64,000 nucleotides of DNA from Engraulis encrasicolus (GCF_034702125.1 NC_085857.1:50959290-51023289), one strand, 5' to 3'; shown: positions 12,416 to 37,996, numbered from the stretch's first letter. Notes: generated by a model from the letters alone, not told the origin. Program-made: numbers and translations.

Positions 12416-12889
12416 CCTACGCCCAGAGCCATACAGAGGGGAGTGTTGCACGATTGGAGGACCAGGAATTAAATTGCAGCCCCGCCTTTCAACGAGATCG
12501 AGGTCGTGCCTAACGCGGCTGTCTTTCCATAGACTCAACATAGAACCACCACATTAAAAGCCAAAAATAAGGACTAACAAACTATACTGCGGGGTAATCA
12601 CCACAAATATGTAAACTATCAACTGACTCGGTAATGATAATCACAACAGTTTTACCATCTGTGATGTTTATCTGAATTTATTACTACGAACAGCAAGTCT
12701 TCTCATATTCCCTGCATTGCATCGCATCGCATTTGCTGTGTGCTACGCCTACTTCTAGGCACTAACATTCGCAACGCTTAAGCAGTTTTGAGACGCTTAA
12801 CAGCTAATTTTGCTAATGCGGAAGTCGGCCTTAGGACACAGTGGAGATTGCCCGACTCTCCCCTCTGCATGGCTCTGCCTACGCCATTC
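12416..12889. mobile_element. Probable MITE with ~40-bp inverted ends
   Basis: The left end with CAGAGCCATACAGAGGGGAG pairs imperfectly with the right end carrying CTCCCCTCTGCATGGCTCTG. The interior is non-coding and the boundaries are approximate. Confidence 0.45.
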
Positions 12890-13139
12890 CAGAGCTAAGC
12901 GATTGTCTTTGATTGGTTGGTAACAACCCTCGCGTGAGAACCAGGTTGTAGAAGCAGTGTCTCTATCAACTCTAACAGCACTCCAACCAATAGGAACCTG
13001 AAAACAGACCATAAAAGCAGTTATGTTCATCCATGACAATAGTGCAAAGAGCATGGCGTATAGGGAAGTTGAGCGATATAAGGAAATAATTATCTGGCAA
13101 TTTGAAGACTATACATTGCTTACAAAAATATGAACGTAT

Positions 13140-13300
13140 AAAACTGCGATAGAGTGACCATCACTAGGGTTGTGGAAGTGTTCTGACTGTCAAGCCAACG
13201 AGCCTGGCTCTCCTGGCGTTCCCAGTTTAGTACCTGGAAGGTCAGGATTTGAGTCCTGACAGGGCAACTCCACTCTCCTTCGCTACAAATGGTGTCAGAA
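13140..13300 (+). repeat. tRNA-like SINE copy
   Basis: This shares GTGGCCATCACTAGGGTTGTGG-type sequence, the CAACGAGCCTGGCTCT block and a GAGTCCTG region with the copies at 13525 and 42122. It has a tRNA-like body with a degenerate B box; boundaries are approximate. The stretch 12890-13140 before it shows nothing recognisable. Confidence 0.45.
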
Positions 13301-13524
13301 GTAGGATGGTTACCGTGAGGCCACCGGAAGTGTACCCATTGTGTGTGAGACGTGATTCTATGTGAGGGAGCCCGAGAATTGGTGTCTCCGGTGCGAGGGA
13401 CCCCATTGATGGGTGACGCATAAATGAGGGGGCACACTGGATGGGAGAATTATGATGGCCAATTGCTTGAGGGACACCATGAGTGCGTGATGCACATGGG
13501 TATGCTTCCCAAAGGGAAAGGCAG

Positions 13525-13672
13525 TGTGATGAAGTGGCCATCACTAGGGTTGTGGCTGTTTTCTAACTGCCACACCAACGAGCCTGGCTCTTTGATGTAG
13601 CAGTCAGAGCCCCAGTTTAGTTCGGGGTTGAGTCCTGGCAGGGGAGCTGTACTCCCCTTTGGTACACAACAT
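13525..13672 (+). repeat. tRNA-like SINE copy
   Basis: This is a second copy of the same family, with AGCAGTCAGAGCCCCAGTTT and GGTTGAGTCCTGG. Together with the first copy it brackets a 220-bp unknown segment, so the pair could instead be ends of one composite repeat. Confidence 0.5.
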
Positions 13673-13700
13673 TTCTGGCTTTCCAGAAATTCCAAAAGTA

Positions 13701-13825
<125 letters not shown>

Positions 13826-14503
13826 ATTTGCTACTTCCGTTTTGAATGTATTTTTAAGGTCAATGTCAGTATAACTTTGGGAGATGTAAATTAATAATCC
13901 GGTCATTTTTGAACCAAACACCATGAATGTAACAAGTTTGTGTGTCTTCCACAAATCTTTAAGAATTCCATTACATTTAATTTTGGCCATTTGAATAGGT
14001 TAGCTGAAGGTGGTGTGTCATTTGTGTATGATGAAAAATAGAGATTCAAAACGGTCATTTTTGACCGTAACACAACCAGAGGGTTAAGTGATAACACCCA
14101 GTTAAAAATGTAACTTGTCAGGACTCATGAATGAACTGCACTGAGACTACGTCAGTAAAGGTCTCGATTCACTTCCGAGGGGTCTTGGTACACTTTGGAT
14201 CATTCACATATGCACAGAAAATGCTAGTCACATGTCTGAGTTTGCCTCTTACTGCAGTTGGGCAGTTGTTAATACATTTTACACACAATATTTTTTTTTA
14301 CATTTTTGAATATATGATTTAAGAGTGACAGAAAATACATGTTTATATTTTATATATTTTTATATGGTTTAATATTCAATATCTCACTATCTTATGTCTA
14401 TTTAGTAAAATAATGGGATGCCATTATGCGTTCATTATGTCCGGAATGCATTTACATCACAGCTATGTTTTTCCTTCTGTTTAACAAAAACTTTTTCTGC
14501 ACG

Positions 14504-14658
<155 letters not shown>

Positions 14659-15015
14659 GTTGCATATCCAAGTCGTCTCCCTTTTTCTCTATGCGAACAG
14701 GAGTTATTTTAGTGTATGTGTAAATTGTGCTTAAAACTTCAATAAAGTTATTATTAAACACAATATAATTGTATGTCTTGATATGATGATGATGTTTTCA
14801 AGTATGAAGCTATTGCTAAAATCAAAAGTTTTGTCTTGTATCTGCTTAAATGAAGTTATTAAAAGCAATATAAATCTGTGTCTTGTTGTCTATGAAAGCA
14901 ATAGAAATGCATATTTGATGATGATGATGACGATGATGATGAGATTATCATTACTTAATTCAATCAAATGTATTTATACGGCACAAAATCCCTACCACAT
15001 AAAAGATGATATATG

Positions 15016-15016
<1 letters not shown>

Positions 15017-15072
<56 letters not shown>

Positions 15073-15094
15073 GTAGTAGTAGTAGTAGTAGCAT

Positions 15095-15159
<65 letters not shown>

Positions 15160-15160
15160 A
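15017..15160 (+). repeat. Compound (TTA)n(GTA)n(GCA)n array
   Basis: The trinucleotide tract changes motif by single-base steps TTA to GTA to GCA and back to GTA. It is non-coding. Confidence 0.95.
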
Positions 15161-15182
15161 TTTATGCTTTGGAGCTTTGTGA

Positions 15183-15194
15183 CCAGCAGATGGC
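15183..15194 (+). promoter_or_regulatory. Candidate CTCF core site upstream of gene 1
   Basis: CCAGCAGATGGC fits the CTCF core CCASYAGRKGGC at all twelve positions. It lies about 2 kb upstream of the gene 1 leader. This is motif evidence only. Confidence 0.35.
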
Positions 15195-15258
15195 GATATC
15201 TACCACTGGAGTCTTTATTATGTATAGTGTATACTCTTATATGTGTGTCTGCTTGTGC

Positions 15259-15438
<180 letters not shown>

Positions 15439-16341
15439 TACTTCTGATGATCTTGAAAGAAACAGTACAAATTGGGACATTCCTGAATGTGCCACACTAA
15501 CCATGTTTTGCTCCTCAGACACATAGGCCTATATATCTATGGTGTTTTGATACACATATAGCAATTTTAATACAAAAGTTTAATCGAGGACACGGGTCTG
15601 TCTACCCCTGGTAATGTTAATGGTCCATCTTCAGGCTGATTGGCTACAGAGCCTGTATTGCTAGGCCAAGTTCTGCTTTGTCCTTGATTTTTTTCAAATT
15701 GCATTCCTGCAATAGTCCACTTGATATTCGAAAAATAAAAATACACACATTTTCTGTCGTAGTTGTTGTGTGTGTGTCGTTGTATCCCCCCAACCCCCCC
15801 CCAACACACACACACACACACACACACCCACCCCCCCAAGATACACAGATTCAGCTACAGCTAGCTTCCTGCAACAGGAAATTGAACTTAACTCACACAG
15901 GGCCTACTCTTCGCACGCGCGTGCGTGCGCGCGTGCGTGCGTGTGTGCGTGCGTGTGTGGTTGGGTTGAAGGGCCGCTGACAGCTTTGACAGGGCCAGGG
16001 ACAATGTCATCCTTTTCAATAAATTCAATGAAATGGGGATTCAATTCTGGGCCCCCTCTCTCCCTGGGTCCAGCACAAGCAATCCCTTTGTCCACCTCAT
16101 GTGGTGTGTGTGCAGTGATGTCTGCCCTGATGGTGATGTTTGTATTTCCACACGGATAAAGACTGCGTGACTAGGGGACGAGGTCCAATGTTGTCAGGTG
16201 CACTTTTGAAAAGGATAAGTTATCCTCGGACAAAGAAGAGAGTGCATAACATTGCAAAATATTGATGGGGTCCCTTTCAGATGAGTTTGCCCTGTGCCAA
16301 ATAGAAGCTGTCACCGGCCTGGACGCGTGTGATAGGTTATT

Positions 16342-16512
<171 letters not shown>

Positions 16513-16599
16513 CTAACAGTTGAGTGTAGGGTAGACATTTTCCAGGTGTCCATCACCTTGAGAGACAGAAACTTCTGGCTTCATACTGGGTTTATTCAG

Positions 16600-16766
16600 A
16601 TTGGTGGAGATGTTGGAGAATATGCTTCTTATTGGAGGTGAATCTGATTGGATGAAGTTATAGGCAAGGAGATTTCTTATTGGTGGAGTAGGCAGGAAGG
16701 GTGAATCTGATTGGCTGAAGATGTTGGTGAGGAGATGTCTTATTGGTGGAGCAGGTGGCTGATTGG
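16600..16766 (+). promoter_or_regulatory. CCAAT-box array upstream of receptor gene 1
   Basis: Seven ATTGG pentamers (inverted CCAAT boxes) occur at 16600, 16631, 16647, 16679, 16710, 16742 and 16762, within a degenerate ~62-bp tandem repeat alternating CTTATTGG and CTGATTGG. It precedes a probable untranslated exon ending at 16997 (CAG|GTACGC). NF-Y binding is a reasonable inference. Genes 2 and 3 each have one GAGAGTCTGATTGGC in the corresponding place. Confidence 0.5.
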
Positions 16767-17274
16767 ATGAAGAGATGGTTATCACCGATCTTCATTAGAA
16801 GAGCGAGAGAGCTGAGGGGTGGGAGATGAACTGTAGAGATAAGAGAGAACATTTTTTTCTGACACAATATAATTTATACACTGAGGCTGAGTGACTGAGT
16901 GTTTGGACTGACAGGCTTTGATTAGTGGAGTTGTTTGTACCGAATGTTGCTATCAACTTGGTGGACTTCTGAGTGTTGAAAACTGAACTCAAAACAGGTA
17001 CGCTTCGGTCTTTAGCAGACAATGTCACTATTGTATTCTGTGTGGCATCACTGTTTACGTAGAGAAATCAAGTGTTTTTTTGTTGTTTTTCTTTAGACTC
17101 CTATTTATTGTAGATATGAAGTGATATAAACTGGCATGGTGAAATTGAATTACTCTGAAATAAATGATGGAAATACTGACTTCTATAGGCCTACTTATAA
17201 TGTCTTTCTCTACAGGAGAACTGAAATTGCAAGAAGCACGTTCAAAAAGTTTACTTCTGACGAAGACAACCAAG

Positions 17275-24633
<7,359 letters not shown>

Positions 24634-25409
24634 CATCCAGGAGGGCTTTCCAATATGTGCACTTCCATCCTGGAGTTTTGCTGATGCCCCGCCTCCGTGG
24701 AGAAAATGACACCAAAGAAGGTGGATCTAACAAGAAGCATCATTTTGTTTCTTTTCCGGTATCCACTTTATGTCGGGTGAACGCCCCTTTAGGAGACCTT
24801 CGGTTAGGAGACCTTCGGAGTCCTGAGGTTGAGAATAAAAGAAGTCCCCTTAGCGCTGTAGATGGCGGTAGCGCACGTCTTGTGCAAACACCTCAAAAAG
24901 AGAAGAAGAAGGAGGGGACAACGCCCCCTTAGGAGACCCAACTTGAGCACACGCTTTTGCATTGAGTGGGCGTGTTTTGCGTTATCTTGCTCTTATCCAG
25001 TATTTTTGATGATACATTTCCCCCGCTGTCAGCCAAGCCAAAACAACATTTGGGGGACATTCACATTCCCGATTGCAAATGAGAAAATGGCATTGAATTC
25101 AATTAGGCCTGGCATATACTGACTCACAAGCAATCCAAAGCCAGGGCAGTGTTTAAGATGTTTGAAAACAACAGTGGTTTCAATCCCAGGTTCAGAGAGT
25201 AAAAGCCCTCCAAATCTAGGCTATAGCAAAGCCGAGCAGAAGTACGGTGTCAATCCCCGGTTCAGATTAATTATGGGTAATCAAGGCAGCAGGTGAAGTC
25301 GATCAGATATATCCCCAGTCAAGCCAATAAAGATCCTAATTGGATCCATCCAGACAACCAATCGAACACCAGCTTTGCAATCTCACTTGTATTACTTATG
25401 ATGATGGTA

Positions 25410-25434
25410 AAAAATGATGATGATGATGATGAGG

Positions 25435-25470
<36 letters not shown>

Positions 25471-25505
25471 GCGATGACGATGACGATGGTGATGATGATG
25501 ATGAT
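25410..25505 (+). repeat. (GAT)n microsatellite
   Basis: GAT array with GAC and GGC variants, downstream of gene 1. No gene is seen between 24634 and 29700; ATTAAA/AATAAA-type poly(A) signals occur at about 24834 and 25325. Confidence 0.9.
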
Positions 25506-25851
25506 TAGGCCTATTATGGACTATGAAGAAAAGCATCATTCTCAACATTACCTATTGGCAAAAGCCTTCTGTCTGTATGGAATTTACACATGTAATAATG
25601 TTTTGTTTTTGTTTTTTTTTAGATTTAGATGTCTTTTATTTGTATTTCCCCCAACTTGTCCATGTCCTACTGTGCTTTTGTAAAATGTGCTTTTGCATCT
25701 TTTGTAAAATAATGTGGGAAAACTGTAGAGACGTGTGTGTTTTCTCATGTTAAAGTTGAAGTTAAAGTATTACTTGAAGCAATACAGAAGTCTGACTTGA
25801 TAGTGTTAGAGTTGCAGGATTTGTTGTTTTTTTTGGTCTTGATTTTAATGA

Positions 25852-25863
25852 CCAGCAGATGGC
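25852..25863 (+). promoter_or_regulatory. Candidate CTCF core site downstream of gene 1
   Basis: CCAGCAGATGGC is identical over the core to the site at 15183 and in the same orientation, 1.2 kb past the gene 1 stop codon. Motif evidence only. Confidence 0.35.
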
Positions 25864-26269
25864 GACAAAAACGATTTCCTGCACAAAGTGCTACCAGAGA
25901 AGGTCTATGTCAGGGATGCCAAGTCTGACCTGTGGAGTCATTTTGTTTGGCCCACGAGATCATTTCAATTGTGTATAACAGTTGGCCCACACACACACCA
26001 TTAATCTATAGCGTAGCAAGACTTGAACATGGCATTTGGTGTGTCACAGGAACATGAGTGGGCCAAGGCCAGTGAAGGAATATGAGTAGGACAGCCCAAT
26101 CCATAGTCATATGCAGCAGAATATGTGGTTGCACATTTGAGCTACCATGCATGTAAAACAAAGAAACTCTGGGACTACCAGAGTTGAATTGGTGCAAAGT
26201 GCTAATCCAGCACCCTCCTCCAAAGGGGGATGGTGAGAGATAGACAAGCATTACAATAAATTGCATTAA

Positions 26270-26640
26270 TTACATTACATTACATTACATAGGATTTAGC
26301 AGACGCCTTTGTTCAAAGTGACTTACAAGGAGCAATTTAAACAAGAACAGGGTAAGGCACAGTGTACAGTTGCAACACTGATAGCGTTGTCCTACACAGA
26401 GTAAAGAAGAGGACGATGCATTAAAAAGTAGCAGAAAGTAAACAAAGACATCAAGGTGCAGTGTACTGTTGCAACACTGACAGCATTGTCCAACACAAGG
26501 TAACAGAAGCAACATTAAATAATGAGAAGGTAACAAGGCATATTGGATAATAAGCAAGACATTTAGGCGCAGTGTACAGTTGCAATACTGGCAAAATTGT
26601 CTAACACAAGGATGAAGCAAAAATAACTGAAGATGTTAAT
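26270..26640 (+). repeat. Interspersed repeat with three internal ~105-bp units
   Basis: A (CATTA)n run leads into TTTAGCAGACGCCTTTGTTC, sequence typical of fish interspersed repeats. It is followed by three copies of GCACAGTGTACAGTTGCAAC-like units near 26356, 26456 and 26570. Confidence 0.55.
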
Positions 26641-26774
26641 TAAGCAAATTAGGTACATAGATGTTAGATACATAACATGGGCCTATGTTAAAAGCAGTGG
26701 CTTAAGGAAAGACATAAGATACTAAGACTAAGGAAAGAGGCTAAAAACTAAAGGCTACAAGGTGAGTAGAATTG

Positions 26775-26837
26775 TTATGTTATGTTATGTTATGTTATGT
26801 TATGTTATGTTATGTTATGTTATGTTATGTTATGTTA
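26775..26837 (+). repeat. (TATGT)n pentanucleotide array
   Basis: About twelve perfect pentanucleotide units. Confidence 0.95.
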
Positions 26838-27274
26838 GAGAGATAGAGACGGGAGGTGGAGTATGCATGTGTGCATGCGTTCGTGTGTGTGTTTTACCGT
26901 AATGTCCCACTCATCATGATAAAATCACATTAGATGGGGGATTGCGAGAGATAGACACGGAGAGAGAGGGGAGGAGTGGGTGTGAATGTGAGTGTGTGAG
27001 TGTGACTATGTGGTCATAACGTCCAATGCCACGTCTGCTGTGGTTGTCTTCAGCTGCAGCTTCCTGTCAGCACAGAGTTCTCTGTAATCACACCTCCCTT
27101 CTTGTTTCGATTATTTCCTCTACATATCTGTCTCTGTCTATTCAGGAGAGGGGGGGGTTGCTGTGTTTGTGTCTCTGTGTCTCTGTCTGTCTGTCTGTCT
27201 GTCTGTCTGGCACTCTCTATGTATATCTATATATTACCAACATTTTTCACTTATAAACTCCAATATTAACTTAA

Positions 27275-27640
27275 AGGGGTATGCCACTATTTTGGGCTTA
27301 ATACTTAATACTTAATACTGGCTTAATACAGTTAAAATCATTGGCTGGTGTTTATAAAGGTGGTTAAGTGTCTTATTTTTCATGTTAAGCGTTGTCTTGC
27401 TTTAAGACAAGTTAAAAGAGGGAATATGTCGCTAAGCTAGTGAAAGTCAATGTATCCGTGTAGCATTGTAGCATGCTACATGGATCCATTGACTTTCACT
27501 AGCTTAGCGACATATTCCCTCTTTTTACTTGTCTTAAAGCAAGACAACGGCTTACATGAAAAATAAGACACTTAACCACCTTTATAAACACCAGCCAACG
27601 ATTTTAACTTTATTAAGCCCCAAAATAGTGGCATACCCCT
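27275..27640. mobile_element. Head-to-head fold-back form of the TTAA MITE
   Basis: Two copies of the 22174-22347 element are joined in opposite orientation around a centre near 27475, with TTAA on both flanks. The arms read TTGACTTTCACTAGCTTAGC and its complement. Confidence 0.85.
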
Positions 27641-27826
27641 TTAAGTGCTGTCCCATAACCAATGACCCTACCCCATATGATTGAGTATGTTGGTCCATCT
27701 TTAACAGCTTCAACTATTCTAGGAAGGTTGTCCACAAGGTAAAGGAATGTTTATCGGATTTTTTGACTATTCTTCCAAAAACACATTAGTGATATGATGT
27801 CACACGCTGATGTTGACAGAGAAGGC

Positions 27827-27891
<65 letters not shown>
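27827..27891 (+). repeat. (CTAT)n microsatellite
   Basis: About sixteen perfect tetranucleotide units. Confidence 0.95.
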
Positions 27892-28166
27892 AACGTATCT
27901 ACCACCTCTTTGTCCATCACTCTATACACATGAACAGCCATCCGGGTACTTTGTTTGTGAATGTGCGTTACCTCCCTCCTGAACTTTGGCATGTTGAGGG
28001 TGAACAATGCTTGTCTACAGGTCCTTGTCTTTCGCTTCCTCCACCAATTGACTTGCATTGGCTTTTCCCCCCAATGATTTCCCCCAAAAAGGTGGGTAAC
28101 GCACATGAAACACATCACGCTGTTTATGCGCATCTGTCTTTGTCTGTCTGTCTGTCTGTCTGTCTG

Positions 28167-28169
<3 letters not shown>

Positions 28170-28224
<55 letters not shown>

Positions 28225-28234
28225 TCTCTCTCTG
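28170..28234 (+). repeat. (CT)n microsatellite
   Basis: CT array after a short (CTGT)n run. Confidence 0.9.
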
Positions 28235-28760
28235 TCTAATAGTTGCATGGACAACTAAAAAAGGCACTGATGGTTGTTCCATGTTCAAAAGACCAACATG
28301 TCTTTTGTGATATTAGTGTAGATCTTCCAAATTCACCACTGTGGCAAGTAGGCAGTAAACATACACCATCCACAATACGTATGTATGGGCCTTGATCTTG
28401 TGATGGGAAGTGAAAGCAGTTATGCCCAACTGGGAAGCATTGTGACAAAGCACTCCACATCACACAACCAAACTGCACATTATGCCTCAGCCGTGCATGG
28501 CAACAGCCTGAAGCAGCACCCAAAGGGGGCAGTGCAACAGGATGTTACCATGGAGGATGGAGGAGAGCACTATACTCCCCCACACCTGCTGGGCCGGAAG
28601 TTGAGCCGACAACCTTTGGGCACAAGCCCCTAAGAAACAATGAGATGATCTAACATTGCTGCAGGGACCAAAGACATGTTTTTTGTAAATCTATTTGGAT
28701 AAAAGTGTCAGCGAAGTGTAATGACCCCTCCCCCCACCCCCACCCCCACACACACACACA

Positions 28761-28816
<56 letters not shown>

Positions 28817-28902
28817 CTTTTTATGACAAAGGTCATCTCAGGCTCGCAGTTCACACCCCTGCCCACATGACGGAATGTGTCTGTATGTGTCTCTATTTTT
28901 CA

Positions 28903-29106
<204 letters not shown>

Positions 29107-29167
29107 CTGACACAGACTGAAAGTCGAGAGGGTGAAACAAACTCCTGTCCACATGCAACAGCACAAT

Positions 29168-29322
<155 letters not shown>

Positions 29323-29699
29323 AGCTTAGCTTTTTTCTTTCAACATGTTATACAGAATAGTCAGATTTGTATCTTCTTCTTTGGTGTTTCTACTTTGCAC
29401 TTTGACTCTGGTAATATTTTGTCTGTCAGTGCATTAGGGTGGGGGATGATGAAGGCGCTTGAAATGTTTGTCTTATGTACTGAAAATACACAACAAATAC
29501 CAGTTAAGTCCACGTGCTTCTCTTATAATTCATATTTGTTGCATTGAATTGTCACTCTAGAATCACAGTTTCCTTTGCTATACATTTTGTACGCTATGTC
29601 AGCTTTAGCAACACAACACATCACAAGAAATTGAGTAGATGTGGTGCATAAAAAGATACATAGGTGTTAAGTGTAAAGAAATCAGAACTGTTTCAGGGG

Positions 29700-29729
29700 C
29701 AGAAACATAACGATGTAAAGACTGATTGA

Positions 29730-29806
<77 letters not shown>

Positions 29807-30237
29807 GGAGATAGAGAGAGAGGAGAGAGACAACGGTCAGTGAGAGAAGCAGAGGCGGAGAGTCTGATTGGCCAGACCTCTGATATAGTTAGTGTTAAAC
29901 ACACACCATGCAAGGATTGCCTAAGACAATAGCATAATAATTTATTGAAAACATCTTCTGGGCTGTGTGAGTTCAAGATGCCATGCTATCTGCGGCAGAT
30001 TAAGAGAGAGAGAGAGAGAGAGAGACACAGAGAGAGATAGAGACAGAGAGACAGAGAGCACATATGAAAGGGAAACAAATAGAGGAAGACACAGACGTGT
30101 TATTTTTAGTGGTTTCATTAGATGAGCCTCAGTGCAACACTGCATTAGAGTCAGGCAATGAGAAAGCGTGTTGCATCTGTAGCTGGGACTGTCAATACCT
30201 CACAGAGGACTAAGCGGATTAAAGAACTCATCAGGAG
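29700..30237 (+). promoter_or_regulatory. Upstream region and probable untranslated first exon of gene 2
   Basis: A (GA)n tract, GGAGAGTCTGATTGGC, then TGTTATTTTTAGTGG and GAGAAAGCGTGTTGCAT, ending at a possible donor GGAG|GTGGGT. The same blocks in the same order lie at 40900-41484 ahead of gene 3, so they are part of the duplicated unit. The next exon starts at 33239 after GCCCCCAG. The transcription start is not identified. Confidence 0.45.
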
Positions 30238-30654
30238 GTGGGTGAACAATTGTGTCTAAGTGAAGCTTGTGCTAAAGCAACAGTTTCTCTCTCGTTGTGC
30301 TCCCCTCTCTCTGTGTGTTCCTCTATCTCGCTCTTTTTCCCTCTCTCTCAATCTGTCACTGTTGGTACTAGATATCTTGGACTGTGAAGAGCTCACACAG
30401 GACTACAGATCCCAAAATCACATTGTGTTACAATATCAAGCAGTTTTTATCTATCAACTGTACCATTAATATCAATAGTAATAATCAAGCTCTTTAAATG
30501 GTTCATCAGCATGTCTTTTAATTTGATGACGGCCTCTTCCTTGTATAGTAGTGGGGCTAAAGAGTAGCCTACACCATAAAAAAATGAGGTGTCAATATTT
30601 CTGCACAAAGTTATACAATGTATAAATTCATATAGATAGATGGATAGATAATTT

Positions 30655-32163
30655 AATAGTTAGTTAATTTTCCCCACTGGCGCCACCTTTTCTCCAGTGT
30701 ATGTTTTCAGTAGGATTGGTGTCTGTTTCAATTCCACATCTGCAAAATTCTCTTTGCAATCTTTCAGTGATATGAGTGAGAGTGCTGATCCTGTATCAAG
30801 CTCCATCTTTATTTTCTTTCCATTAACCTTTGGGGTCACCCATATCGTTTTCTTCTCACTCTTTGTCATTGAATGCAATTCTACAGTATGTGAGCCAATC
30901 CTTCTGTTTCATCTGAGGCTGATCCACTAGCATCTGTGTCATTCATTTCATTAACGCTTTTATCCTTTTTCCAGCTTCTCTGTTTTTCCTCATTTCGTTT
31001 TGTTTTGTATTTTTCCTCACTTCATGCAGCTTTTGTCACGGAACCAGCAGTCTGCCTGGTCGTGCGTTCCCTTTCCACACCTAAAGCATGCATTTGTTTT
31101 GGCAGATTTGGCTGTGAATCTGTTAACACTGTGTGCTTCAGTAGACACTTTCTTTCGCAATTGCATGGCGTCTTTGGATGCCATTTCCATTGCTATGGCG
31201 AGTTCTATCGCTTTTTGTAACGTCAAGTTTTTTTTCAGCTAGGAGCTGTACGCTCTCATTGTGCATGCCGCAGACAAGCCTGTCTAGGAGTGCGTCATTC
31301 AATCCCGTGCCAAACTGACAATGCTCAGCCAACTTCCTTTTGTAAGCTCTGCAATGTAATTGGCAATAGATTCACTTCTTTGCTGATTTCTGTTATGAAA
31401 ACGAAATCTCTCTGCTATTACAAGTGGCTTCGGATTAAAGTGGTCTTGGAGCAGTTTGCTTATGTCTTTAAACGATTTTGTGGATGGCTTTTGAGTTGCA
31501 CATAAACTTCATAGCAGATTGTACGTCTTTGTGCCCATAACACTTAGCAGGACTGCTACCTTCCTGTCATTTTCAATGTGATTAGCAACACAATATTGCT
31601 CCAGTCTCTCAATATAAGTGTCCCATTCTTCCACGCTATTGTCAAAAGTAGAGATGCACTGGATCCCTAAAAATCAGGGTCTGGTGCATCTCTAGCTTAG
31701 GCTTTTCAGTCAGTCTTTCACAACCCCAATCACTGCATGGAGTGAAAGCCCTTTGGAAGCGGCCGTTGCAGGCAGTGTGGCAATAAGCCAATGAGTCTAA
31801 AAAATAGTTTGAGCCAACGTAATAAAAAGGGCCCATGTGTGCGAGTAGACTATATGTTTCCACCCTTTTGTAGGATCCGGTATCCGGCAGGATCCTAAAA
31901 ATCAGCATCCGGTGCATCTCTAGTCAAAAGCATCAACATTTCCGATTGCACCAGCCCTGGTTTCTTTCAACTTTCAGACACTTTCCTCCCGTTTCAGTTA
32001 CTCACTGTACCGTTGAGTCATTCACGTTTGGGTGGCAGTAGAGTGGGTTAGCTTCCTAGCTTTCATTTCGTGAAGGCATCAACTTGTGTGGACAACCGGA
32101 AACTTCCATTAAAGCTTCTGTACACGCGAGTACATCCAGTTAGTCCTCGTCGCCAATTCTGTT
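30655..32163 (-). mobile_element. Ty3/gypsy-like retrotransposon fragment (gag zinc knuckle and protease)
   Basis: On the minus strand, gag C-terminal sequence (FGTGLNDALLDRLVCG) is followed by a zinc knuckle CFRCGKGTHDQADC and then an aspartic protease with ELDTGSALSLIS. A primer-binding-site-like TGGCGACGAGGACTAAC lies next to a probable LTR edge at about 32163, and the LTR continues rightward with a minus-strand AATAAA near 32232. Reverse transcriptase and integrase are absent. Frames are broken and a MITE splits the gag part, so it is a dead fragment. It lies in intron 1 of gene 2, antisense to the gene. Confidence 0.8.
31649..31922. mobile_element. hAT-type MITE with perfect 8-bp target duplication
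   Basis: TAGAGATGCAC at the left and GGTGCATCTCTA at the right form the inverted ends. GTCAAAAG flanks both sides (31641-31648, 31923-31930). It is nested in the gypsy fragment and related to the longer element at 38179. Confidence 0.9.
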
Positions 32164-32487
32164 GTGTTTGTCACTTTCACAACACACATAATCCAGTCGG
32201 ACACCGAAGTAAAGTAAACGTTGCCTTTATTGAGGTACTTGGAAAATCATTACAATGCGAAGTCATTGCTTGGCATATCATTACTATATTAATAAAGTTG
32301 TTATTACTCTAGGTTACCAGTAGGTTAAGTATCAATGCGCATAACATAAAGTAGTCACTGTAAAATAACTAAAAGTAGTTCCCATATTAATGTGAACATA
32401 ACACCATGCAAAAGAGTAAATTATCCACCACACTCCTGCTCTTCATTATCTGATCCAACATGGGAGAGGACACGGGAGATTTAAAAT

Positions 32488-32725
32488 AGGAAAGAAGGGC
32501 GCTGGAGCATCTTAAGATGTGGAGAGTAATGTTATGATTTATAAGGAGCAGTTCCAAAACAAATGTTTCAACGTCATTACGTCTTTATCAGAGTCAAGAG
32601 GACAAGAGGTCAAGAGTCATCCTGACTCTGAGGGAGACATAACAACTAATAAAGCTGGAGCACTGTTCCTAAAAAAGCAGAACATTACTCTCCACATCTG
32701 AGATGCTCCAGTACCCGTCTTCCCT
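32488..32725. mobile_element. Small inverted-repeat element
   Basis: Arms with CTGGAGCATC...GGAGAGTAATGTT at the left and AACATTACTCTCC...GATGCTCCAG at the right, about 35 bases each, enclose 150 non-coding bases. Confidence 0.6.
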
Positions 32726-33296
32726 AATGATCAGCTATATCAGTGGCTCCTACTTCATTGTTAGTGTTCTTTTGGTTGTTTTGTGTTTCATGTACCGGTA
32801 ATCACATTGACCAAGATTTATTTTCATTTTCCTTTTCTCTCTTTCTTTCTTTCTTTCTTGCCATTTCATCCGTCCATCCATCCATCAATCTATCCATTCA
32901 TCCATTGCCACTTCCTGTGAAAGTTAGGCCAATGCCATTTTTAGTATTTTATTTTATTATTACTCAGCATACTTTGACCCTAACTTTTGCATTTGCGTGT
33001 CTTCTTTTTTCAATCAACCTATTACTTTTTCATTTTAATTGATTTTTATCTTTATTCATTTATTTTCACATTATTTCATTATTGCTATTTTTAATATTGC
33101 TCTTGTTACGTAATCTAACTGTTGAGCACATTGAACTGCATGTCTTGTATGAATTGAGCTTAACCGTAAAAATGAAGTTATCATTCATTCATTCATTCAT
33201 TCATTTATGCATTAATTCATTCATTGTAATGCCCCCAGGAGTTAGTATGAAGGACCCGTAGGGTCAACATCAGTGAAGAAGGTTGTTCATTCTGAC

Positions 33297-37663
<4,367 letters not shown>

Positions 37664-37996
37664 TTGTGTTCCCCTTGCCTGTCTCTGTATTTCTGTCTGA
37701 CAGTTGCATTGACAAAAAAGTAACTTTTCGTAATTCAACTACCATAGTTTTATCTGACACTGTATATTATAAAATATATTGCATTATGTTTCCTGTCAAT
37801 ATGTTCTATGTTTACTATATTGTTATGACATTGTCATCTTTTGTGCTGTGATGATGTGTTGCTGTTATGCCACCAATGTGTAAACATTCAGATTATACTC
37901 TATTCAGATGGAGAAAACCAATAGATGTAAATATAGCATGTGGGTAAACAGCTGTGTAAAAATTTGCAAGTGTAGAGTACTATGCAATTTATGTAT

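Noticed and set aside
24780..24960. Repeated AGGAGACC segments downstream of gene 1 as coding tail
   Set aside because: They lie past the stop codon with no open frame continuing the tail repeat.
26760..27890. Short tandem arrays considered as a CRISPR array
   Set aside because: Units are contiguous 2-5-mers without spacers, and the DNA is eukaryotic.
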